Below are positions 13,402 to 19,105 of a stretch of DNA of 19,105 nt, piece after piece (positions within the stretch are counted from its first letter, which is position 1; every line of letters begins with the position of its first letter). The notes below the pieces were generated by a model. It made no database searches and had not been told where the DNA came from. It saw only the letters and a list, made by a program, of their open reading frames with translations. Origin of the DNA: Actinomycetales bacterium (GTDB taxonomy: Bacteria; Actinomycetota; Actinomycetes; Actinomycetales; BWSM-131); NCBI GenBank assembly GCA_030149025.1, contig JASBSH010000385.1:1-19105 (forward strand), read 5' to 3'. The translations under genes were made by a program, and so were the position numbers.

Positions 13402-14058
13402 TCAGGGCTCGGTGAGCCGGACGCGCACCGCGCGTGCCCGCTCGGCGACTTCCTGCAGGACGACGACACGCGGGTCGCGTACGTCGAGCAGCGGCCCGCG
13501 GGGCAGGGCCGCGACACGCGCGAGCCGAGGATCAGCGAGAACCTCTGCCACCAGGGCCTTGTCGCCTCCCGGCACAAGCACGTCAGGAGCCGCCTGCGCT
13601 TCCTTGAGCGCCTTCGCCACCGCGTCCGATGCCCTACCGACCAGGGCGGCCGCCTGCCCCGAACGGCGCCGAGCGAAGCGCTGCTGGGACCAACCGCCGG
13701 CGGCGGTGCGGCCTTGCACGTACCGGGTGCCGACGGCGTGGTTCAACAGCTTGCCTTTCCTGGCCAGGCCCGCGCCGTATCCGCCGCGGCGGACGAGCAC
13801 GAGCAGCGCCGTTAGCGGCGCTGCGGCGTGAGCCGCGAGCACAGACACCGAGTCGGCGCGGTCGGAACCGTCCAGGTCGACGCTCCCCCACGGGATGTCC
13901 AGTGAGGCAACGGCTCCGTCGGCGGCCGTGAGGACCAGCGTGTCGTCGTCCGGCTTCGCCTCGTACGCGCCGTGCCGTTCCGCGAAACCGGAGACCCAAC
14001 GCTCGAGCCGCTCGGGGGCGATCTCGAGGAGCCGGTGTCGGCTCCGCCCGGTGCTCAG
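13402..14058 (-). CDS. acVLRF1-type peptidyl-tRNA hydrolase, probable CTG start
   Basis: The central segment VQGRTAAGGWSQQRFARRR (114-132 from the CTG) is the release-factor motif of actinobacterial VLRF1 proteins, relatives of yeast Vms1 that free peptidyl-tRNA from stalled large subunits. The first ATG/GTG/TTG in this frame is the GTG at 13848, which would delete about 70 residues of the domain. The frame stays open upstream to CTG at 14058, preceded five bases earlier by AGGGGAG and followed by STGRSRHRLLEIAPERLERW, a typical N-terminus. From CTG it is 218 residues, a full length. Mobile-element debris begins directly upstream, so the native start or promoter may have been altered. Confidence 0.75.
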   Translation of the reverse strand: MSTGRSRHRLLEIAPERLERWVSGFAERHGAYEAKPDDDTLVLTAADGAVASLDIPWGSVDLDGSDRADSVSVLAAHAAAPLTALLVLVRRGGYGAGLARKGKLLNHAVGTRYVQGRTAAGGWSQQRFARRRSGQAAALVGRASDAVAKALKEAQAAPDVLVPGGDKALVAEVLADPRLARVAALPRGPLLDVRDPRVVVLQEVAERARAVRVRLTEP

Positions 14059-14069
14059 GGCGTCTCCCC

Positions 14070-14231
14070 TTGGTGTGTCCCTATTGTGGCGATGACTCGA
14101 TTGTGGCGATGACTCGCGGCGGCATCCTTCATCAGGATTCCTGCCCGAGGAAGTTGACTGACGACCAATGGCACCTTCTTGAGCCGGTGTTCAACCCACC
14201 GAGAAACCGGAGAGGTAAGCAGCCTATGACC
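14070..14231 (+). pseudogene. N-terminal fragment of a transposase (IS5-like)
   Basis: In one frame KLTDDQWHLLEPVFNPPRNR followed by RGKQPM (about 14151-14228) looks like the first 30 or so residues of an IS5-family DDE transposase (the LTDDQW.LLEP...RRG pattern). Nothing transposase-like follows before the TnpB region. The residues before it (VCPYCGDDSIVAMTRGG) are not typical and include the 17-bp duplication. Together with 14232-14385, where I see no recognisable gene or element end, this is a 327-base gene-free stretch of insertion-sequence debris. Confidence 0.5.
14083..14116 (+). repeat. Perfect 17-bp tandem duplication
   Basis: ATTGTGGCGATGACTCG occurs twice with no spacer (14083-14099 and 14100-14116). 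It lies at the left edge of the mobile-element debris, 25 bases upstream of the proposed VLRF1 start. Confidence 0.9.
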
Positions 14232-14385
14232 TGCGAACCGGGGTGTGCTGCACGCACAGGCACGCGAGGGCGACGGCCGCGGGGACGCGACAGGCTCGAT
14301 GGTTCCTGCTGTGTTGTCGGTGGTGGGCGGCATCATCGGCGGCCTGCGGACAACGACGGACGCACGCGACGGTAACGGCACGCTG

Positions 14386-15708
14386 GTGTCGCACACCGGT
14401 GTGCCGTTGACGCGGGCGACGACGTTCCGGTTCACCCTGGACGTCAACGACGCGCAGGAGCAGGTGCTGCTGCAGCACGCGGGGGCTGCTCGGTTGGCCT
14501 TCAACCACCAGATCGGTCGGGTGAGAGCGAACCTTGCGCAGCGGGACGCTGAGAAGACCTACGGATTGGCAGAATCGGAGCTGACTCCGGCGTTGTCGTG
14601 GTCGAAGGTGTCGGTCATCAACCACATGAACGCTTGGAAGGACGGCCGCGACCCGACGGCTGTGGCAAACGCTGACGGGACCAGCGGGCTCATCTGGCGG
14701 GATGAGGTGTCCGCCGATGTGTTCGAGACCGCGTCGGTGAACGCGGCCCAGGCGCTCGCGAACTGGGCCAAGTCCCGCAACGGCGAGAGGGCCGGGAAAC
14801 CGTCTGGGTTCCCGCGGTTCAAGTCGAAGCACAAGACCGCGCCGGCGTTCCGGCTCCGCGCCAGATACTCTGAAGGCCGTTCCTCACCGGTGCGGCCGAC
14901 CGGGCCGAAGACCATCCGGTTCCCCGAGCTCGGCGAACTTCGCGTGCGGGAGGGCACGAAGAAGCTCCGGCGGATGCTCGAGCAGGGCAGGTTCCACGCC
15001 TACGCCGCCAGCTTCCGATACGAACGCGGCCGCTGGCACGTGGCGGTCACCGGGGTCGCGGCGGAGTTCCACCACGCCCGCTGCAACCCACGGGGACGAC
15101 ACCCGCACCGTGTGGGTGTGGACCTCGGGGTGAAGACCCTGGCTGTGGTGGCGGACGAGACCGGGCGGCTGCTGCTCGCCCACCAGGGGGTGAAAGGACT
15201 GCAGCACGCCCAGGCACGCCTGAAGCTGGCCAACCAGAGACTCGCGAGAACCAAGCAAGGCTCAACCGGCCGGCGAAAGGCAGCACAACGCCTGGGCAGA
15301 ATCCACGCCCGCGTGGCACATCTACGCCGAAACCTGCTGCACCAGATCACTACCGACATCGCCCGCGGCTACACGACCGTCACGATCGAAGACCTCAACG
15401 CGGCCGGGATGCTGCAGAACAGGAGACTGGCCAGGGTCGTCTCGGATGCGGCGTTCGGTGAGTTCCGCCGGCAGCTGGAGTACAAGACCCGCTGGTACGG
15501 CACCGACCTCGTGGTGGCGGACCGGTGGTACCCGTCGTCCAAGACCTGCTGCGGCTGCGGAAACATCAAGACTGATCTGCCGCTGTCGGACCGCACCTAC
15601 TCCTGCGCCGCTTGCGGCCTGGTCCTGGATCGGGACGTAAACGCCGCGATCAACCTCGCCCGGTACAAGTCCCAAGACCAGCCACCGCCGTTGGTAGCGG
15701 CCGCCTGA
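14386..15708 (+). CDS. tnpB: RNA-guided endonuclease TnpB (IS605/IS607-type)
   Basis: 440 residues from GTG 14386; the frame remains open back to GTG 14245, but those extra residues do not look like TnpB. The nuclease residues are all present: RuvC Asp246 in VGVDLGVKTLAV, Glu335 in VTIEDLNAAGM and Asp417 in LDRDVNAAINLA. The zinc finger is CCGCG (388-392) plus SCAACG (406-411). TnpB uses a guide RNA transcribed across its own 3' end and the element's right end to cut DNA and maintain the element. No TnpA (Y1 or serine recombinase) is present here, so it is an orphan. The tail LARYKSQDQPPPLVAAA is short, as expected. It appears intact. Confidence 0.9.
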   Translation: MSHTGVPLTRATTFRFTLDVNDAQEQVLLQHAGAARLAFNHQIGRVRANLAQRDAEKTYGLAESELTPALSWSKVSVINHMNAWKDGRDPTAVANADGTSGLIWRDEVSADVFETASVNAAQALANWAKSRNGERAGKPSGFPRFKSKHKTAPAFRLRARYSEGRSSPVRPTGPKTIRFPELGELRVREGTKKLRRMLEQGRFHAYAASFRYERGRWHVAVTGVAAEFHHARCNPRGRHPHRVGVDLGVKTLAVVADETGRLLLAHQGVKGLQHAQARLKLANQRLARTKQGSTGRRKAAQRLGRIHARVAHLRRNLLHQITTDIARGYTTVTIEDLNAAGMLQNRRLARVVSDAAFGEFRRQLEYKTRWYGTDLVVADRWYPSSKTCCGCGNIKTDLPLSDRTYSCAACGLVLDRDVNAAINLARYKSQDQPPPLVAAA

Positions 15709-15861
15709 CGCTCGTCACCTGCGTCTGCACCCGGATGGGCCGGGGAAGAGCCGACCGCCACCTTGCAACACTGGGGCCCTGGGTCGGAACCGACACAACA
15801 CCACTTCGTCGGGTGGTCGTCCTCGGACGGCAACCCAGCACCGCCCTTCTCAGGCGGTCAA
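15709..15861 (+). ncRNA. Probable TnpB guide (omega) RNA 3' region and element right end
   Basis: The region after the TnpB stop has a run of small inverted repeats: GTCGG-AA-CCGAC, ACCAC/GTGGT, and ACCGCC-cttctca-GGCGGT (15840-15858). The last is followed by TCAAG, similar to the TCAA cleavage site at the right end of IS200/IS605 elements such as ISDra2. In TnpB systems the guide RNA spans the 3' end of tnpB to this point and reads its guide from the flanking DNA. Exact boundaries are inferred; the guide would be the bases following 15861. Confidence 0.4.
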
Positions 15862-15869
15862 GGGAAGCC

Positions 15870-15894
15870 GGTGTGTCCCGGAAAGGGACACACC
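15870..15894. terminator. Hairpin at the end of the suf operon
   Basis: GGTGTGTCCC (15870-15879) and GGGACACACC (15885-15894) form a perfect 10-bp stem with a 5-base loop, four bases beyond the SufT stop codon. A strong hairpin at a convergent junction is a good candidate terminator for the suf operon, and possibly for tnpB, though neither side has a long U-tract. Confidence 0.6.
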
Positions 15895-15897
15895 CAG

Positions 15898-16269
15898 TCA
15901 GATGTTGAAGCCGAGCGCCCGCAGCATCTCGCGGCCGTCGTCGGTGATCTTGTCCGGACCCCACGGCGGCATCCACACCCAGTTGATGCGGTGCCCGGCG
16001 ACGATGTCCTTCAGGGCCTGCGCCGTCTGGTCCTCGAGGACGTCGGTCAGCGGGCACGCCGCCGAGGTGAGGGTCATGTCGATGACCGCGTGGTTGTTCT
16101 GGTCCACGGTGATCCCGTAGACGAGGCCGAGGTCCACGACGTTGATGCCGAGCTCGGGGTCGACGACGTCCCGCATCGCCTCCTCGACATCCGCCGCATC
16201 GGTGGGCGTGGGGCCGGTCGCGGCGGTCTGCTCGGTTGCCCTCTGCTCGGTTGCCGTCTGCTCAGTCAT
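15898..16269 (-). CDS. sufT: SufT-like MIP18 (DUF59) family iron-sulfur assembly protein
   Basis: 123 residues from ATG. The DUF59 domain runs from about 26 to the end, with VVDPELGINVVDLGLVY (35-51), TLTSAACPLTD including the conserved Cys72, and WMPPWGPDKITDDGREML. Proteins of this type assist iron-sulfur cluster maturation and are commonly the last gene of actinobacterial suf operons (M. tuberculosis Rv1466). The first 16 residues are a low-complexity TEQTA/TEQRA/TEQTA repeat encoded by a near-perfect 15-base repeat, probably disordered. The ATG overlaps the SufU stop as ATGA. Confidence 0.9.
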   Translation of the reverse strand: MTEQTATEQRATEQTAATGPTPTDAADVEEAMRDVVDPELGINVVDLGLVYGITVDQNNHAVIDMTLTSAACPLTDVLEDQTAQALKDIVAGHRINWVWMPPWGPDKITDDGREMLRALGFNI

Positions 16270-16715
16270 GCGCTTTCTCCTGTCCTGTCCAGCGCTTGTA
16301 CCAACGCGTCGCGCATCGCCGCCCATCCCAGCAGCGCGCACTTCACTCGGGCCGGGAACTTCGCGACCCCGGCGAAGGCCACCGCGTCCCCCAGCTTGTC
16401 GGGGTCCGGCTGACCGGTTCGGTCCTGCAGCATCGCGCGCACGTCCTCGTACCGTTGCATCGCCTCGGAGACGGTGCCACCGGTGACGACGTCCGCCATC
16501 ACCGACGACGCGGCGACGCTGATGGAGCAGCCCAGCGCGTCGTAGGACACGTCGGCGACCTTGTCGCCCTCCAGGTGGACCCGGAGCGTCAGCTCGTCCC
16601 CGCAGGTGGGGTTGACGTGGCGGACCTCGACGTCGAACGGCTCGCGCAGCCCTGCTCCGATCGGGCGCTTGAAGTGCTCGATGATCAGGTCCTGGTAGAG
16701 GGTCTGCATGCTCAT
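16266..16715 (-). CDS. sufU: SufU zinc-dependent sulfurtransferase
   Basis: 149 residues. The zinc and sulfur-transfer residues are all in place: Cys38 and Asp40 in NPTCGD, Cys63 in LGCSIS and Cys126 in VKCALLGW. The start SMQTLYQDLIIEHFKRPIG is typical. SufU takes persulfide from the SufS active-site Cys by zinc-ligand exchange and passes it to the SufB-containing scaffold. It lacks the extra insertion-free pattern of true IscU and sits directly after SufS, supporting SufU. Both ends overlap neighbours as ATGA, so translation of SufS, SufU and SufT is coupled. Confidence 0.92.
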   Translation of the reverse strand: MSMQTLYQDLIIEHFKRPIGAGLREPFDVEVRHVNPTCGDELTLRVHLEGDKVADVSYDALGCSISVAASSVMADVVTGGTVSEAMQRYEDVRAMLQDRTGQPDPDKLGDAVAFAGVAKFPARVKCALLGWAAMRDALVQALDRTGESA

Positions 16716-17980
16716 CGCGCACCCCCGGAAGTTCCGAAGAAGGCCTGCACGTGGTCCAGACCCTTGACGAGAGAGTCGATCTCGCCGGTAGTCGTGTACA
16801 GGTACGGCGACATCCGGGCACTGGCCTGGATGCCGAACCGCTGGTGCACGGGCTTGGCGCAGTGGTGACCGGCGCGCACAGCGATGCCGAGCGAGTCCAG
16901 CACCTGGGCGACATCGTGCGGATGCACACCGTCGAGCGTGAACGACACGGCTCCTCCGCGGTCGACCATCTCGCTCGGGCCCATGATCTTCAGGCCCGGC
17001 ACCTGCTGCAGCGCCTCGAGGGCGTAGGCAGTGATCCGGCGTTCGTGCGCAGCCACGTTCTCCATGCCGAGGCGCTCGAGGTATCGGACGGCGGCACCGA
17101 GCCCGACCGCCTCGGCGATCGGCGGCGTCCCCGCTTCGAACCTGTGCGGAGGGGGTGCGTACGTCGAGCCCTGCATCGTGACAGTCTCGATCATCTCCCC
17201 GCCGCCGAGGAACGGTGGCAGCTCGGCGAGCAGGTCGTAGCGCCCCCACAGCACCCCGATGCCGGTGGGCCCGCACATCTTGTGACCGGTGAAGGCGACG
17301 AGGTCCGCGCCGAGCGTGGAGACGTTCACGGGCATCTGCGGGACCGCCTGCGAGGCATCGACGACCACGAGCGCACCGACTTCATGGGCACGTCGCGCGA
17401 TCCTCTCCACCGGGTTGACGGTGCCGAGTGCGTTGGACACGTACGTCAGCGAGACCACTTTCGTGAGCTCGTTGATGATGTCGCCTACCGCGGTGTCCAG
17501 ACGCCCCTCCTCCGTCAGGCCGAACCACCGCAGCCTCGTTCCGACCCTGCGGCAGAGCATCTGCCACGGCACGAGGTTGGAGTGGTGCTCCATCTCGGTC
17601 ACGACGACCTCGTCGCCTCGGCCGACCGAGTAGTCGCTCGGCTCTCCGACCACGCGGGCGACGAGGTTGAGCGCCTCCGAGGCGTTCTTGGTGAAGATCA
17701 CCTCTTCGGGGCGGGATGCGCCGATGAACCGCGCCACGTCGGCCCGCGCGTCCTCGAAAGCCTGCGTGGCCTCCGCCCCGAGTTGGTGGACGGCGCGGGC
17801 GACGTTGGCGTTGTGGCGCAGCAGGTGCTCGGACATCGCGTCCACGACGGCCTGCGGCTTCTGGCTGGTGTTCGCCGAGTCCAGATAGACCAGCGGCCGG
17901 TCGTCAGCCACTCGGCGCGTGAGGATGGGGAAGTCCTCCCGCACGCTCTCCACGTCGTAGCCTCTGCCCTCTTCTATCAT
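16712..17980 (-). CDS. sufS: Cysteine desulfurase SufS
   Basis: 422 residues, class V aminotransferase fold. Asp208 (DASQAVPQ) and Lys234 (TGHKMCGPTGIG) hold the pyridoxal phosphate, His132/133 lie in EMEHHSNLVPW, and the persulfide-bearing Cys374 is in RAGHHCAKPVH, the SufS-type (group II) active loop. It converts cysteine to alanine plus enzyme persulfide. The ATG at 17980 is the last of four in-phase ATGs of a 17-bp tandem repeat, and only this one enters the long frame, so the N-terminus MIEEGRGYDVES is itself partly repeat-encoded. A 98-base gap separates it from SufC, wider than the other suf junctions. Confidence 0.95.
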   Translation of the reverse strand: MIEEGRGYDVESVREDFPILTRRVADDRPLVYLDSANTSQKPQAVVDAMSEHLLRHNANVARAVHQLGAEATQAFEDARADVARFIGASRPEEVIFTKNASEALNLVARVVGEPSDYSVGRGDEVVVTEMEHHSNLVPWQMLCRRVGTRLRWFGLTEEGRLDTAVGDIINELTKVVSLTYVSNALGTVNPVERIARRAHEVGALVVVDASQAVPQMPVNVSTLGADLVAFTGHKMCGPTGIGVLWGRYDLLAELPPFLGGGEMIETVTMQGSTYAPPPHRFEAGTPPIAEAVGLGAAVRYLERLGMENVAAHERRITAYALEALQQVPGLKIMGPSEMVDRGGAVSFTLDGVHPHDVAQVLDSLGIAVRAGHHCAKPVHQRFGIQASARMSPYLYTTTGEIDSLVKGLDHVQAFFGTSGGAR

Positions 17981-18031
17981 CGACCCTCTTCTATCATTGA
18001 CGCTCTTCGATCATTGACCCTCTTCGATCAT
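17964..18031 (-). repeat. Four 17-bp tandem repeats spanning the sufS start
   Basis: On the minus strand the unit ATGATCGAAGAGGGTCA recurs with ATGs at 18031, 18014, 17997 and 17980. The last is the sufS start; its unit differs at two of 17 positions from its neighbour. Because 17 is not a multiple of three, each upstream ATG reads MIEEG(Q/R) or MIEERQ and hits TGA overlapping the next ATG. Each unit also carries GAAGAGGG about five bases before the next ATG, a usable Shine-Dalgarno. Confidence 0.9.
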
Positions 18032-18078
18032 TCCCGCACCGTTCGCCGACCCTCGCCGGTCAACTGTTGAGCAGCCGA

Positions 18079-18846
18079 TCAGGAAGCGGCGGCCGTCACG
18101 AACCGGTCGTAGCCGTGCTCCTCAAGCTCGTCGGCCAGCTCCGGGCCGCCCTCCTCGACGATGCGGCCGTCCACGAAGACGTGGACGAACTGCGGCTTGA
18201 TGTAGCGCAGGATCCGCGTGTAGTGCGTGATGAGGAGGATGCCGAGGTCGGTGTTCTCACGGATCCGGTTGACGCCCTCGGAGACGATCTTCAGCGCATC
18301 GACGTCCAGGCCGGAGTCCGTCTCGTCGAGGACGGCGAACCGCGGCCCCAGCAGCTCGAGCTGCAGGATCTCGTGGCGCTTCTTCTCACCGCCCGAGAAG
18401 CCCTCGTTCACGTTGCGCTCGGCGAAGGCCGGGTCGATCTTCAGGTCGGACATGGCGCCGCGCACGTCCTTCAGCCACTGGCGCAGGTTCGGGGCCTTGC
18501 CGTCGATAGCGGTCTTCGCGGTGCGCAGGAAGTTCGAGACCGTGACGCCGGGCACCTCGACGGGGTACTGCATGGCCAGGAAGAGGCCCGCCCTGGCGCG
18601 CTCGTCCACGCTCATGGAAAGCACGTCCTCACCGTCGAGGGTGACGGTGCCGGAGGTGACCGTGTACTTGGGGTGGCCCGCGATCGCGTAGGCCAGGGTG
18701 GACTTGCCAGAACCGTTCGGCCCCATCAGGGCATGCGTCTCGCCGGAGGCGACGGTGAGGTTGACACCGCGGAGGATCTCCTTGGCGTCCTCGCCGCCGT
18801 CGCCGCCGACGCTGACGTGGAGGTCGAGGATCTCGAGGGTCGACAT
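18079..18846 (-). CDS. sufC: SufC ATPase of the iron-sulfur assembly complex
   Basis: 255 residues from ATG, with AAGGAGAG upstream. Walker A GPNGSGKST (42-50), the SufC-type signature FSGGEKKRHEI (150-160), Walker B AVLDETDSGLD (171-181) and His208 in LLITHYTRIL are all present, as is the conserved AMQYPVEVPGV. SufC is a soluble ABC ATPase that binds SufB and SufD and drives conformational change for cluster assembly on the scaffold. It follows the Rieske gene by four bases. Confidence 0.95.
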   Translation of the reverse strand: MSTLEILDLHVSVGGDGGEDAKEILRGVNLTVASGETHALMGPNGSGKSTLAYAIAGHPKYTVTSGTVTLDGEDVLSMSVDERARAGLFLAMQYPVEVPGVTVSNFLRTAKTAIDGKAPNLRQWLKDVRGAMSDLKIDPAFAERNVNEGFSGGEKKRHEILQLELLGPRFAVLDETDSGLDVDALKIVSEGVNRIRENTDLGILLITHYTRILRYIKPQFVHVFVDGRIVEEGGPELADELEEHGYDRFVTAAAS

Positions 18847-18850
18847 GCGT

Positions 18851-19105
18851 TCAGCTCTCCTTGCTGGCGTCCGCCGTGGCGGCCTTCGCCGGGGTGGTGG
18901 TCCTGGGGCGGGAGGTGATGTCGACGAGCACGTCGTCGCCCTCCACACGGATGTCGTAGACGTCGATAGGTCGGGTGGCCGGCAGGCTGGTGGGCTGGCC
19001 GGTCCGAAGGTCGAACCGCGACCCGTGCAGCCAGCACTCGATCTCGCACCCCTCCACGTCGCCCTCGGAGAGCGCGATCGCGGCGTGGGAGCACTCGTCG
19101 TAGAT
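18851..19105 (-). CDS. Rieske-type ferredoxin of the suf operon (5' end cut)
   Basis: The last 84 residues are present; the 5' end lies beyond the right edge. The two cluster-binding boxes are visible: CSH (5-7 of the fragment) and CWLH (24-27), binding a 2Fe-2S cluster through two Cys and two His, then a beta-rich GSRFDLRTGQPTSLPATRPI segment and a Lys/Ala-rich tail. Small Rieske ferredoxins, often labelled non-heme iron oxygenase ferredoxin subunit, are regularly encoded between sufD and sufC in actinobacteria. It may donate electrons during cluster assembly; this is inferred. Confidence 0.9.
   Translation of the reverse strand: MYDECSHAAIALSEGDVEGCEIECWLHGSRFDLRTGQPTSLPATRPIDVYDIRVEGDDVLVDITSRPRTTTPAKAATADASKES

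Noticed and set aside
13402..13848. VLRF1 gene starting at GTG 13848
   Set aside because: This removes about 70 residues that read as a normal VLRF1 N-terminus in the same uninterrupted frame.
14245..14385. N-terminal extension of TnpB
   Set aside because: The frame is open, but the residues lack TnpB similarity and no ribosome site precedes GTG 14245. A start at 14386 places the TnpB core near the N-terminus.
16751..18070. Long plus-strand open frame of 439 codons
   Set aside because: It is antisense to sufS, whose catalytic motifs are intact. Its composition is that of a GC-rich shadow frame with no recognisable domain.
18060..18070. Perfect palindrome TCAACTGTTGA between sufC and sufS as a regulator site
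   Set aside because: It is an 11-base palindrome with a short arm inside an operon gap. Such palindromes arise by chance, and no matching regulator gene is in view.
18067..18918. Plus-strand open frame of 283 codons
   Set aside because: It is antisense to sufC, with no domain signature or ribosome site.

Overview
This is a GC-rich actinobacterial chromosome segment. The evidence is base composition, frequent GTG starts, a 6C-type small RNA, an actinobacterial VLRF1-type release factor, a SufC-SufS-SufU-SufT iron-sulfur operon and a BioYMN biotin importer. I cannot name the genus from the sequence. The gene order ABC-F ATPase / small helix-turn-helix protein / EchA12-like crotonase matches what I recall of Mycobacterium tuberculosis Rv1473-Rv1473A-Rv1472, which also lies near that organism's suf genes.

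Layout, left to right. (1) 1-2638, plus strand: the tail of an unidentified gene, a DUF3099 membrane protein, a 6C small RNA ending in a strong intrinsic terminator, a small Cys/His protein, a SURF1 protein, and a short-chain dehydrogenase homologue lacking the usual catalytic Tyr-Lys pair. (2) 2695-7499, minus strand: ABC-F ATPase, small HTH protein, crotonase, a probable 21-residue leader ORF and an ABC exporter. The last four reading frames are closely packed, with GTGA stop/start overlaps at HTH/crotonase and leader/exporter. (3) 7639-12866, plus strand: a possible leaderless 8-codon minicistron coupled to a neutral zinc metallopeptidase, then bioY, an AMP-forming acyl ligase, a thiolase, bioM and bioN. 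The bioM-bioN junction carries three copies of a 23-bp repeat. (4) 12986-15897: a decayed and mobile-element-rich stretch with a twice-frameshifted VOC gene, a VLRF1 gene whose best start is CTG, a transposase remnant and an intact-looking TnpB without a TnpA. (5) 15898-19105, minus strand: the end of the suf operon, comprising a Rieske ferredoxin (cut by the window edge), SufC, SufS, SufU and SufT. SufS-SufU-SufT are joined by ATGA overlaps, and the SufS start is preceded by a 17-bp tandem repeat that creates three mini-ORFs.

How the genes work together. BioY (substrate-binding membrane subunit), BioM (ATPase) and BioN (transmembrane coupling subunit) should form a group I ECF biotin importer. 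The ligase and thiolase between them echo the Bacillus subtilis yhfU-yhfT-yhfS arrangement and suggest a biotin-linked acyl-CoA step whose substrate is unknown. SufS and SufU mobilise sulfur, SufC powers the scaffold (SufB and SufD presumably lie outside the window), and SufT assists maturation. The most unusual features are the mini-ORF array before sufS, the repeats splitting bioM from bioN, the ligase/thiolase pair inside the biotin importer, and the TnpB island beside the CTG-start VLRF1 gene.
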